26,737 nt of DNA from Bacillota bacterium (GTDB taxonomy: Bacteria; Bacillota; Clostridia; Tissierellales; Sedimentibacteraceae): NCBI GenBank assembly GCA_023425285.1, contig JAFACY010000228.1:1-26737 (forward strand), in the 5' to 3' direction. This document shows positions 1 to 7,482 of the stretch, piece by piece. The notes under the pieces were generated by a model. That model saw nothing but the letters and a program-made list of their open reading frames with translations, was not told where the DNA came from and did no database searches. The position numbers were made by a program, and so were the translations under genes. Every line of letters begins with the position of its first letter. The stretch's first letter is position 1.

Positions 1-1
1 A

Positions 2-1648
2 GAAGGTATAGCGGATATATATCCGAATTATATAATAGGGGCAGTAAGAAAATATTATGATTATCCCAAGCTCCGTGAATTTATCAAGTACATGAGAAAT
101 GATTCGGACCATGATTTTTATGAGGAGCTTTTTTGGCTTGGTCTTGAGAATTCAACCTTTGAAAAGGGAAAAAATGACCGTCCGGCGTTAACTGGCTTGA
201 GAAAGGATTATGCAAGAAAGGTACTGCTCCATGAAGTACCTTATATTGACAACACAATTTTAAAGGAACTAAAAAAGGCTCATTTTCAAAAGGTTATGGG
301 TGAAACTCCGAAGGCAGTGGAGAGGATACTCAGTATACTGGAGGAGCTTGAGTTCGACGCATACATGGATACCGATTCAATCATATCCAGAATGAAGGGA
401 ATACTGGACAATTATTTCAGGTTCTATTACGGTCAGTTTGAAAAAACATTCGAAAAGCAGGCAGAAAGCAAGAAGAATGTTGAAAAAAAGCCGAGAAATT
501 ACGAAAGAACAAAAGAAAAATCAGACGAGGCTAACCCACTGTTGGAGGCGCTGGAGACAGAATCGGCCGAAACTGCGAGATTTGTCTATTATGACAAGGG
601 TGAGGAAAAAAAGAATGTTAAAATAGATTTATACGGTCTGAGGAGCAAAAGAGTTGAAAACGACAGGCGGTATATAGAAAAATATTTTGGAATACCGACC
701 CTGTCTGAGAATAAAACCATGATTTTGGAAAAGACCCTGTGCACAGGCAACCATAAAAACAATCACCTTCACTTCACCCGTGGCGAACATGGTCCGGTGG
801 TTGATGCGGATACCGAATATATAAAAAGAGTTGCCTCCGAGAAACGAGAGGCTAATGTTAACTTTTACCACGAAAACTACGCAAGAAATCAGAATAACAT
901 AACAAGACTTACAAACAGGATCAGAAATACAATGATGATGAATTTCGAGCATTCTGCTCTGAGATCAAAGGAAGGCAGACTGCTTCCCGATAAAATCTGG
1001 AGAAACATTCATGTAAATGACAGCAACATTTTTTCCGCTGAGCAGAAAAATGATGTAGGTAACATATCCGTCGATATTTTGCTGGATGCATCGGCTTCAC
1101 AAAATGAAAGACAGGAGATAATCGCGTCGCAGGGATATATCATAGCGGAAAGCCTGACCCGCTGCAACATACCTGTTAAGGTTTATTTCTTCAGCAGTCT
1201 GAGAGGCTATACCGTAATAAATTTACTCAGAGATTATAATGAAAATGATAAGAATGATAAAATATTCAATTATATGACTTCGGGCTGTAACCGTGACGGA
1301 CTGGCTGTGCGTACGTCTCTGCACATGATGGAAGGCAATGACAATGAGCATAAAATACTCATAATTCTTTCTGACTGCAAGCCCAATGACATCGAAGCCA
1401 ATCCCGGAACGGGAATAATCCCCGCACATATTGAGTATTCGGGAATCAAGGGTATCAGTGATACTGCAAGAGAGGTCAAGAAGGGTGTATTCAGAGGAAA
1501 CATGGTTCTTTGTGTTTTCACCGGAGAGGATGAGGATTTACCGGCTGCTAAGAAAATTTACGGTCATAATTTTGTCAGAATCAATTCGCTGGACAGATTT
1601 GCGGATACGGTGGGTCTGATGCTGCAAAATCAGCTTAAAAATTTATAA
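2..1648 (+). CDS. VWA-domain protein, NorD/CobT-like (5' end outside window)
   Basis: The reading frame is open from base 2 with no stop, and the first ATG (92) has no ribosome binding site, so this is the 3' part of a gene that starts upstream. About 549 residues are visible. The C-terminal part is a von Willebrand factor A domain: a complete MIDAS-type DASAS motif at 1085-1099, then a CNRDGLAVR segment and SDCKPND, both characteristic of the NorD/CobT-like VWA family. The middle is charged and lysine/glutamate rich, as in CobT-like proteins. Relatives usually act with a MoxR/CbbQ-type AAA+ ATPase to remodel or insert metal into a target enzyme. That ATPase would be expected just upstream, but it is outside the window and I cannot confirm it. 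The substrate is unknown. The next gene follows after 29 bases and is probably cotranscribed. Confidence 0.8.
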   Translation, partial: EGIADIYPNYIIGAVRKYYDYPKLREFIKYMRNDSDHDFYEELFWLGLENSTFEKGKNDRPALTGLRKDYARKVLLHEVPYIDNTILKELKKAHFQKVMGETPKAVERILSILEELEFDAYMDTDSIISRMKGILDNYFRFYYGQFEKTFEKQAESKKNVEKKPRNYERTKEKSDEANPLLEALETESAETARFVYYDKGEEKKNVKIDLYGLRSKRVENDRRYIEKYFGIPTLSENKTMILEKTLCTGNHKNNHLHFTRGEHGPVVDADTEYIKRVASEKREANVNFYHENYARNQNNITRLTNRIRNTMMMNFEHSALRSKEGRLLPDKIWRNIHVNDSNIFSAEQKNDVGNISVDILLDASASQNERQEIIASQGYIIAESLTRCNIPVKVYFFSSLRGYTVINLLRDYNENDKNDKIFNYMTSGCNRDGLAVRTSLHMMEGNDNEHKILIILSDCKPNDIEANPGTGIIPAHIEYSGIKGISDTAREVKKGVFRGNMVLCVFTGEDEDLPAAKKIYGHNFVRINSLDRFADTVGLMLQNQLKNL

Positions 1649-1677
1649 ATAAATTTATATCAGAAAAGGATAAAAAA

Positions 1678-2106
1678 ATGAAGGATATAGAAATTGCTGT
1701 GGAGCTTCTGGAAAAGGAAGGTCTCACATTGGCTGTGGTTAAGAATGGAGACTTGATTTATTCAAGCCTTGACATAGGCATAAAGCCGCTGTATACAGCG
1801 TATACACAAAACATGGACTTAAGCGGCTCAAGCGTAGCTGACAGAGTTACGGGAAAAGCAGCGGCGATGATTTGTGCCGAAAGACGTATAAAGGAATTAA
1901 AAACAAGAGTGATTTCTGACAATGCCATAAATGTATTGGAAGGTACTGATATAGTCTTCAACTATGATGAAAGTACGCCATATATTAAAAACCGTGACAA
2001 AACAGGAATGTGTCCTGTTGAAACATTGTCACTCAAGACCGACAATATGGATGATTTGCTGGAAGGTATAGAGAAATTTTTAGAAAGTATAAGCAAGAAA
2101 AAATGA
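1678..2106 (+). CDS. TM1506/DUF1893 family protein
   Basis: The 142-residue product matches the DUF1893 (TM1506) family by its layout: an N-terminal segment with 'VVKNGDLIYSS', a central 'VADRVTGKAAAMICAE' segment, and a late 'PYIKNRDKTGMCPVE' segment. As I recall, the family has a cytidine-deaminase-like fold, but no reaction has been established. The conserved cysteines in MICAE and GMCP are where one would look for chemistry. The start at 1678 is supported by AAAGGA about 7 bases upstream. It lies 29 bases after the VWA gene in the same direction, so a shared transcript is likely. It ends in a short hairpin overlapping its stop codon. Function unknown. Confidence 0.8.
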   Translation: MKDIEIAVELLEKEGLTLAVVKNGDLIYSSLDIGIKPLYTAYTQNMDLSGSSVADRVTGKAAAMICAERRIKELKTRVISDNAINVLEGTDIVFNYDESTPYIKNRDKTGMCPVETLSLKTDNMDDLLEGIEKFLESISKKK

Positions 2107-2122
2107 TGCTCAGTGAGCATCA
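2104..2122 (+). terminator. short palindromic hairpin after DUF1893 gene
   Basis: TGATGCTCA and TGAGCATCA are separated by one base, giving a perfect palindrome that starts in the TGA stop codon. It follows an A-run and is followed by only a weak T-run (GCTGTTT). It probably acts as a weak or bidirectional terminator. Confidence 0.5.
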
Positions 2123-2154
2123 TCAGGCTGTTTACAAAGTATACCTATGACGTT

Positions 2155-2266
2155 GTTATTCCGAACGTCAGTGAGGAATCTCAAACTTTAAAAGATGAGA
2201 TCCCTCACTACGCTCGGGATGACAATTCTGTTAGGTTTGAACCATAACTTTGAGATTCCTCGCCGG
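2155..2266. repeat. dispersed palindromic repeat element (MITE/REP-like)
   Basis: Arm 2155-2182 and arm 2197-2223 are imperfect inverted repeats of about 27 bases: the reverse complement of the second reads GTCATCCCGAGCGTAGTGAG, then GGATCTC, against GTTATTCCGAACGTCAGTGA, then GGAATCTC, in the first. The loop is about 14 bases. A partial third arm in the same orientation as the second lies at about 2249-2266 (TTGAGATTCCTCGCCGG). I recall repeats beginning GTCATYCCGAGCG and ending GGAATCTC as multi-copy in many bacterial genomes. There is no coding potential. Confidence 0.55.
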
Positions 2267-2280
2267 TGTTTAAAGTTACA

Positions 2281-2411
2281 TAATTATGTGATTTTTGTTG
2301 GTTATTTTGTTATAATAATGTGATTTTTCTTTACTGATATTGAAATCTTGGATATACTTATCATATAAGATCTTCACAGATGTTCTAACGAAGATATAGG
2401 AGGAAATAACA
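2281..2411 (+). promoter_or_regulatory. leader of the broken fic gene: two direct repeats, possible promoter, strong RBS
   Basis: Two 16-base copies of TAATWATGTGATTTTT lie at 2281-2296 and 2313-2328, with a 32-base period and one mismatch. A possible promoter follows: TTGAAA (2340-2345) and TATAAG (2364-2369). A perfect AGGAGG (2398-2403) sits 8 bases before ATG 2412. The good ribosome binding site in front of a broken reading frame suggests this was once the 5' region of a functional gene. The promoter call is weak. Confidence 0.35.
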
Positions 2412-2565
2412 ATGGGAAATAAACCCGCCGTATACTATAACAGAAAAGGCTGCGGACTATTTGGCGAAAATCGTTGAAACTGTCACGAGACTCGAATACG
2501 GCACGAGCTTCAAGCGAGACATCCTACTGCACAGCACTCCCTTTTTAACCTCGGGAGTGCTATAA
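2412..2565 (+). pseudogene. Fic-family protein, 5' fragment with frameshift
   Basis: ATG 2412, behind AGGAGG, opens a frame that stops after 21 codons. A one-base shift near 2427 restores a frame (2428-2565) reading PYTITEKAADYLAKIV, then ETVTRLEYGTSFKRDILLH. This resembles from memory the conserved N-terminus of a large group of Fic/DOC AMP-transferase proteins, which normally continues into RENR.RTIHSSLAIE. Similarity stops after CTG CAC at 2532, where a terminator-like hairpin begins. The catalytic HPFxxGNGR core is absent. A probable C-terminal piece lies at about 5564-5737, so the gene appears split and partly lost. The family assignment is by recognition of motifs only. Confidence 0.6.
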
Positions 2566-2580
2566 TTATTTTTTGATTTT
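2533..2580 (+). terminator. intrinsic terminator-like hairpin at the fic junction
   Basis: AGCACTCCC (2533-2541) and GGGAGTGCT (2553-2561) form a perfect 9-bp stem with an 11-base loop. The T-rich run ATAATTATTTTTTGATTTT follows. It begins exactly where Fic similarity ends. Confidence 0.65.
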
Positions 2581-2777
2581 AGACGATATAATTAAAGGGT
2601 AAGTTTTATTATAATCTCATCTCTAAATTTATCTGAATTATTGTTTTTTGTACCCATTTTCTCACCTCTGTATATTCTATCAACTTGAAATGGGTATTTT
2701 AATATGGAATAATACAGGGGTTACTGTCTTTTATAACACAGCAATTAATAAATATAATCAAAAAAAGGAGCGAAAAA
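2566..2777 (+). promoter_or_regulatory. upstream region and probable promoter of the stalk-protein gene
   Basis: No gene is seen here. An inverted repeat TACCCATTT (2651-2659) / AAATGGGTA (2688-2696) has a long 28-base loop and is followed by TTTT. A plausible vegetative promoter overlaps its right arm: TTGAAA (2685-2690), 17 bases, AATAAT (2708-2713). That would place the start of transcription near 2720, about 58 bases before the ATG. The ribosome binding site is AAAGGAG, ending about 8 bases before 2778. Confidence 0.4.
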
Positions 2778-4478
2778 ATGAAAAAACTAATTTCAACAAT
2801 TCTTGCATTTGCAATGGTCTTTTTCCTATCCACCACAGCATTTGCAGCCAGTTCACTACCATTTACAGATAGTGATTATCTAAAAGAAGATTTTGGTCCA
2901 CAGGACTATAAAGATTATGTGTCAGTATCCATTGACAAAAAGGGTGTAGATTTCCCTTCAGGTACACTTGTTATTGAACAAGAAAGTGTTCATATGGGTA
3001 AAAGAAATATTGACAGTGATTCAAAAGTAGCAAATATTCCAGATACAGTTGTAATTTTTGGTGGTGCTGCTTTTATGGGTAGAGGATTGGGTGACGATAG
3101 TGTAGATTTCAGTAAGTATACTAATTTGAAGTATATTGGTAACTTTGCGTTTTCAAATAATAACTTTACCAGTGCAGACCTTTCAAAAACTAAGGTAGTT
3201 CGTATTGGTAAAACATCCTTTGCAGGTAACAAGAAGTTAAAGACTTTTGTTGCACCATCAACCTTAAAGCGTATTGATGATAGTGCATTTGAAACAGTTA
3301 GATTTAGTAATTTTACTTTGAATGAGGGTCTTGAATATTTGGGTTATCTTGGTTTGGAGTTTAATTCACCTGTGATTACACTTCCTTCTACTTTAACTTA
3401 TATCAGTGATTTAAATGCAGAAAAAAGTTGGATTACAGGTGGGAGTAAACTAACATTTAAGGTGACAAAGGGTTCTTATGCGGAGGAATGGTGTAAGAGC
3501 GTAGGTGCAACCTACTATTACACAGACAGCACTTCCCCCACAACTCAAACCAATCCCACAACCCCAACAGACCCAACCACTCCAACACCATCCACAAATT
3601 TCCCAACAATGGAGTACACCAAAACCTTGGGTCCAGTAACCTTTTCCAACTATGTAAGTCATCAAAATGTTACACTTACAGACGCAAATGACAATAAGAT
3701 TGACGTAACATGGGTAAAAATCAGTGATAAGGGTTCAATGCGTGCAGACAAGGACAATACAGAGTTCAAGTATCATTATTCAGAGCCTTGGAATACAACA
3801 AATGAGTTGGATGTAGGTAGAACAGATAACACATTTGGTTCAGGTCATTGGTCACTATCACAAAGGGGTGTAGCGCCATACGCAACCACAAAATCCAATG
3901 GAACTTGGAGCAAGGGCTTGACTTGGCAGTTCAACTATAACGCTCAATACACTAATCAGAACAGCTTTGACATTACAGTAGAGCAAGGTGGTCAGAAGTA
4001 TTACTATGCAGTAACAGTAGTAACAGGCAAACCCACAGGCACACCTGAAACCACTGCACCTACAACCAATTCAAAGGTCATTGTAAATGGCGATTCGGTA
4101 TTGTTTGATGCGTATACTATCAACAACAATAACTATTTCAAGTTGAGAGATATAGCATACGTTGTCGGCGGCTCAGATAAGCAGTTTAATGTAACTTGGG
4201 ATGGTACAAAGAATGCGATTAACCTTCTTTCCAATCAAGCTTATGAATATATAGGCGGGGAACTGATTGCCGGGGATGGTACTAATAAGCAGTATACGCT
4301 TAGCACTTCTACTATTTATAAGGATGGTGTATCTGTGAATTTGACAGCCTATACTATCAATGGAAACAACTATTTCAAATTGCGTGATTTGGGTAAGGCT
4401 TTTAATTTCAGTGTTACTTGGGATAGTGCAAACAATGCGATTGTAATAGATACCACTAAGGACCATACCGCTGATTAA
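2778..4478 (+). CDS. secreted BspA-type leucine-rich-repeat protein with stalk domains
   Basis: This 566-residue exported protein begins with a Sec signal peptide (lysines at 2-3, hydrophobic core, AFA-A cleavage near 23/24). Residues about 75-245 look like BspA-type leucine-rich repeats, with phrases such as 'LKYIGNFAFSNN', 'VRIGKTSFAGNKKLKTF' and 'LKRIDDSAF', and end in the usual 'YAEEWCKSVGATYYYT' cap. A Thr/Pro linker (about 249-276) leads to an unrecognised, probably beta-rich domain (about 277-418). A second Thr/Pro linker precedes two copper-amine-oxidase-N-like stalk repeats (about 432-562), each with AYTIN.NNYFKLRD and VTWD. It probably acts at the cell surface in binding or adhesion. 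No LPXTG motif or SLH domain is seen. The next gene is a paralog in its C-terminal third, and broken fic pieces flank both. Confidence 0.8.
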   Translation: MKKLISTILAFAMVFFLSTTAFAASSLPFTDSDYLKEDFGPQDYKDYVSVSIDKKGVDFPSGTLVIEQESVHMGKRNIDSDSKVANIPDTVVIFGGAAFMGRGLGDDSVDFSKYTNLKYIGNFAFSNNNFTSADLSKTKVVRIGKTSFAGNKKLKTFVAPSTLKRIDDSAFETVRFSNFTLNEGLEYLGYLGLEFNSPVITLPSTLTYISDLNAEKSWITGGSKLTFKVTKGSYAEEWCKSVGATYYYTDSTSPTTQTNPTTPTDPTTPTPSTNFPTMEYTKTLGPVTFSNYVSHQNVTLTDANDNKIDVTWVKISDKGSMRADKDNTEFKYHYSEPWNTTNELDVGRTDNTFGSGHWSLSQRGVAPYATTKSNGTWSKGLTWQFNYNAQYTNQNSFDITVEQGGQKYYYAVTVVTGKPTGTPETTAPTTNSKVIVNGDSVLFDAYTINNNNYFKLRDIAYVVGGSDKQFNVTWDGTKNAINLLSNQAYEYIGGELIAGDGTNKQYTLSTSTIYKDGVSVNLTAYTINGNNYFKLRDLGKAFNFSVTWDSANNAIVIDTTKDHTAD

Positions 4479-4487
4479 AAATCAGCG
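4469..4487 (+). terminator. weak hairpin between the two stalk-protein genes
   Basis: CGCTGATT (4469-4476) and AATCAGCG (4480-4487) form an 8-bp stem with a 3-base loop, straddling the TAA stop. An A/T-rich run follows, not a clean T-run. It may only attenuate read-through into the next gene. Confidence 0.4.
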
Positions 4488-4520
4488 TATAAATAAATAA
4501 TTCTCAAAGGAGAGACAAAA

Positions 4521-5504
4521 ATGAATAAAATGGTAAAAAAGGTGCTGTCATTTTGCATGGCTTTAACCATGATAGCAGGAATGGCAACAACAGCGTTTGC
4601 AGCAGAAACAATTAAAATTAATGGGTATCCGGATTATAAGGTTGGAGAAGATGTAGTTACTGCTGAACACCAAATCAGCATTTCTAATGTTATCAAAAAA
4701 GATACTACAGTATATCTTGAAAATATTGATACATATATTTGTCAAGGACCTGTGACTGTAACTGCTTTGGATAACATAGAAGGTTTTTTTGGTTATACAC
4801 TTGTTCAAAAAGATGGATCTTATAATTGGGGAGAAGAGTTAGATATAGCAGGTAACGTTAAATTATACTCTGATGGAAGCATAAAAAAGTATGAAACCGG
4901 TGCAGAATGGACTTATATGGAAGGCTTTGAATTTCAAAAAGGTGCTATAATCACTATTACAAAGCCTGGTATCTATACTGTCTCTGGTAGATATTCAGCA
5001 ATAGCTGGCGGAGCCTATGCTGTACTTGTAGTACAAGACGGAAATAATACCACTACTACACCTGTTCAGAATACAGAAATAAAAGCAACTCCTACAAGTT
5101 CAAAGGTTCTTGTAAATGGAACAGCAACAGACTTTGAAGCCTACACTATCAATGGAAATAACTACTTCAAATTAAGGGATGTTGCAAAAGTGGTGTCTGG
5201 TTCAGATAAGCAATTTGAGGTAACTTGGGATGGCACTAAAAATGCTATTAACCTGATTTCAGGACAAGTCTACACTGTTGTAGGTGGGGAACTTGCTAAA
5301 GGTGATGGCACAGGAAAAAATGCAGTAGCAAGTAATTCTACAATCTACAAGGATGGTGCTGTAATTAGTTTGACAGCCTACACTATCAATGGAAACAACT
5401 ATTTCAAACTCCGTGATTTAGGTCAATCCTTTAATTTTGGTGTGTCTTGGGATGCTGCAAATAATGCAGTAGTGATTGATACAACACAGGGATATACAGA
5501 ATAA
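4521..5504 (+). CDS. secreted stalk-domain protein, paralog of the preceding gene
   Basis: This 327-residue exported protein has a signal peptide (residues 1-27, TTAFA-A cleavage), an unrecognised domain of about 29-180, and two C-terminal copper-amine-oxidase-N-like stalk repeats (about 193-324). Each repeat carries AYTINGNNYFKLRD and a VTWD or VSWD strand. The stalk part is nearly the same as in the preceding gene: bases 4341-4379 and 5370-5408 differ at one position in 39. That indicates a recent duplication or gene conversion. The N-terminal domains of the two proteins are unrelated by eye. The ribosome binding site AAAGGAGA lies about 8 bases before the ATG. It sits 42 bases after its neighbour, probably in one operon, and ends at a strong terminator. 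The role of the N-terminal domain is unknown. Confidence 0.8.
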   Translation: MNKMVKKVLSFCMALTMIAGMATTAFAAETIKINGYPDYKVGEDVVTAEHQISISNVIKKDTTVYLENIDTYICQGPVTVTALDNIEGFFGYTLVQKDGSYNWGEELDIAGNVKLYSDGSIKKYETGAEWTYMEGFEFQKGAIITITKPGIYTVSGRYSAIAGGAYAVLVVQDGNNTTTTPVQNTEIKATPTSSKVLVNGTATDFEAYTINGNNYFKLRDVAKVVSGSDKQFEVTWDGTKNAINLISGQVYTVVGGELAKGDGTGKNAVASNSTIYKDGAVISLTAYTINGNNYFKLRDLGQSFNFGVSWDAANNAVVIDTTQGYTE

Positions 5505-5519
5505 CATATTTAATCATTC

Positions 5520-5552
5520 GGGGAAGGCTGCGACCGGCAGCCTTCCCCTTTT
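5520..5552 (+). terminator. strong intrinsic terminator
   Basis: GGGGAAGGCTGC (5520-5531) and GCAGCCTTCCCC (5537-5548) form a perfect 12-bp G/C-rich stem with a 5-base loop, followed by TTTT. It ends the stalk-protein operon. Confidence 0.9.
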
Positions 5553-5563
5553 ACCGGAATAAT

Positions 5564-5737
5564 TTATCCTGCACTTTTAACCAGAACAGACCGGAATATT
5601 ACGACGCACTGTATTACGGTCAGCACAGCGGCGATTCGAGCCGGTTTATTGAGTTTACACTTTCGGCATTGTTAGAAGTTTTACAAAAAACAAATGCCGA
5701 CTTGCTCACTGATTTCTTTTTTCAAAGTAGCTTTTAG
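5564..5737 (+). pseudogene. Fic-family protein, probable 3' fragment
   Basis: An open frame without a usable start reads NRPEYYDALYYGQHSGDSSR, then FIEFTLSALLEVLQ. This resembles the C-terminal helix region of Fic-family proteins, where a phrase like 'YY.AL..GQ.SGDST.FIEF.L..IL' is common. The frame runs past 5705 and stops at 5735, overlapping the 3' end of the opposite-strand oadA gene by about 32 bases. It has no promoter or ribosome binding site of its own because the stalk-operon terminator lies just before it. With the 5' piece at 2412-2532 it appears to be the other end of one disrupted gene. The family call comes from motif memory, not a search. Confidence 0.5.
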
Positions 5738-7040
5738 CAACCGGTGGGAACAGCGCATAGGATAAAACATCCTGCTCCGTCTTAGCCAAGTCACCTATTT
5801 CAGCCCTGAGCTTTTCATATTCATCAGGCAGCAAATCAGCAGGTCTTACTGTTATAACATCTTCGTTTCCGATTATCTTTTCTTTTATTTCCTCACTGAT
5901 GGGTGCAGCCGGCTTTCCATAAAGTCCCTTTACGTAATTTTTGATTTCAGTTGGAATAATGTTGTATCTTGCTCCCGAAATTACGTTGAAAACTGCCTGC
6001 GCACCAACCATCTGACTCATAGGTGTCACCAACGGAGGATAACCTAAGTCCTCTCTTACTCTCGGCACCTCAGCCAGTACCGCATCATATTTATCACTTG
6101 CATTCAATGATTTCATCTGATAGAGAAGGTTTGACATCATTCCGCCCGGTATCTGATATTGTAAAGTATTGGGCTCGGTCATAAGAACCTTGATGTTGTA
6201 TGTACCGTCATCCTGGAATCTTTTTATAATGCCCTTGAAATACTCGGCAATATTGTTCAGGCTTTCAGCATTCAGCTTAGGATCATATTCCGTTCCCTGC
6301 AGTGTAAATGCCAGAGACTCCGTGGCAGGCTGTGATGTACCTGATGACAACGGAGAAATTGCAGTGTCCACAATATCAACACCTGCTTCTATAGCCTTCA
6401 GCATGGACATCTGTCCTACACCGCTTGTGCAGTGATTGTGGAATTCCAGTGGAAGATTTGTAATCCCCCTTATGGCTTTAACTAAATTATAAGCCTCATA
6501 AGGCAGCAGTATACCTGACATATCCTTTATACAGATGGAATCTACACCTTCATCCTCGAGATTTTTAATTATGTTCAGATAATACTCTGTCGTATGAACA
6601 GGGCTTATGGTATAGGAAATTGCACCCTGACAGTGCGCACCCTCTTTTTTTATAACATCGATTGACTTTTTCAGGTTTCGTATGTCATTTAATGCATCAA
6701 AAACCCTTATTATGTCAATTCCCTCAAATATGGCATTCTTCAAAAATCTTTCGACAATATCATCAGGATAATTTTTGTATCCGAGGATGTTCTGACCTCG
6801 TGAAAGCATCTGAAGCTTTGTGTTTTTAACGCTGGCTCTAATTTTTCTCAATCTTTCCCATGGATCTTCATTTAAATATCTGAGACATGCATCAAATGTA
6901 GCACCTCCCCAGACTTCCATGGAATGATATCCCGCTTTATCCATTTCCGATAAAATAGGCAATATTTCGTCTGTAGACAATCTTGTGGCAATTAATGACT
7001 GGTGTCCGTCTCTTAAGGACGTTTCGGTAATCTTAATCAT
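5706..7040 (-). CDS. oadA: oxaloacetate decarboxylase alpha / pyruvate carboxylase subunit B (carboxyltransferase)
   Basis: The 444-residue protein has the carboxyltransferase TIM-barrel signature: TSLRDGHQS at residues 7-15 (metal-binding Asp11), a later ICIKDMSG with the lysine expected to be carboxylated, and EFHNHCTSG with the two metal-ligand histidines. It moves a carboxyl group between biotin and pyruvate/oxaloacetate in the cytoplasm. It ends without a biotinyl carrier domain (no AMKM-type motif), so a separate biotin protein and biotin carboxylase must be encoded elsewhere. None is in the window. AAAGGAGG lies 5 bases before the ATG. It is divergent from an Lrp-type regulator, which could control it. 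Whether it serves pyruvate carboxylation or sodium-pump decarboxylation cannot be told from this subunit alone. Confidence 0.9.
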   Translation of the reverse strand: MIKITETSLRDGHQSLIATRLSTDEILPILSEMDKAGYHSMEVWGGATFDACLRYLNEDPWERLRKIRASVKNTKLQMLSRGQNILGYKNYPDDIVERFLKNAIFEGIDIIRVFDALNDIRNLKKSIDVIKKEGAHCQGAISYTISPVHTTEYYLNIIKNLEDEGVDSICIKDMSGILLPYEAYNLVKAIRGITNLPLEFHNHCTSGVGQMSMLKAIEAGVDIVDTAISPLSSGTSQPATESLAFTLQGTEYDPKLNAESLNNIAEYFKGIIKRFQDDGTYNIKVLMTEPNTLQYQIPGGMMSNLLYQMKSLNASDKYDAVLAEVPRVREDLGYPPLVTPMSQMVGAQAVFNVISGARYNIIPTEIKNYVKGLYGKPAAPISEEIKEKIIGNEDVITVRPADLLPDEYEKLRAEIGDLAKTEQDVLSYALFPPVAKSYFEKRNQ

Positions 7041-7482
7041 GGTACCTCCTTTATAATTCGTAATAATTATTTTAAATATCCTGTATTTTCCTTTATTAAA
7101 TTACAAATATACATATTTAACCATATTTTATTAAGCTTTTTCTTGATATAAACAATATATGTATGATATAATAAATACACAGATGAAACAAAGACATACG
7201 TCTTTGTCTGAATATGTATTTATTGTATCGGTGTGAAGCAAGCCGATAAGCGGCTTGCACTTATGATAGAATACATATCATTAAGGATACAAATATGAAT
7301 ATTATATCGAATATTAAATAGTTTGACTATAGAAGTTTTATTTAGATTTCTTAACATTTTATTTACCAGTATAATATCATGTATATCTGCATAAGTACAT
7401 AATTTAAATAACAAAATTAAAGAAAATACTTATAGATTAAAAACAGTTTACAAAATATAACTAATTAAGTAAGGTGGAAATT
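7041..7482. promoter_or_regulatory. divergent intergenic region with promoter and structured leader
   Basis: This A/T-rich gap of about 440 bases holds a good rightward promoter, TTGATA (7143-7148), 18 bases, TATAAT (7167-7172). Folding elements follow. Hairpin 7188-7195/7200-7207 (ACAAAGAC/GTCTTTGT) comes first. An outer stem 7213-7220/7270-7277 (TATGTATT/AATACATA) then encloses hairpin 7238-7245/7251-7258 (GCAAGCCG/CGGCTTGC). A second TATAAT occurs at 7370-7375 without a clear -35. The rest is low-complexity A/T. No T-run terminator follows the hairpins, so they probably belong to a long leader of the Lrp gene. I could not match the fold to a known riboswitch. Confidence 0.45.

Noticed and set aside
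92..1648. ATG 92 as the true start of the VWA gene
   Set aside because: The frame is open to the window edge, the upstream residues fit the protein, and no ribosome binding site precedes base 92.
2648..2872. 74-residue frame upstream of and overlapping the first stalk gene
   Set aside because: No ribosome binding site, no recognisable sequence, and it runs out of frame into the signal peptide of the real gene.
2533..5568. Insertion sequence or transposon carrying the stalk genes
   Set aside because: No transposase or recombinase gene and no matching terminal inverted repeats were seen; the 6-bp repeat alone does not prove transposition.
7220..7414. Minus-strand 64-residue frame between the carboxyltransferase and Lrp genes
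   Set aside because: Composition is that of A/T-rich non-coding DNA, there is no ribosome binding site, and it overlaps the structured leader.
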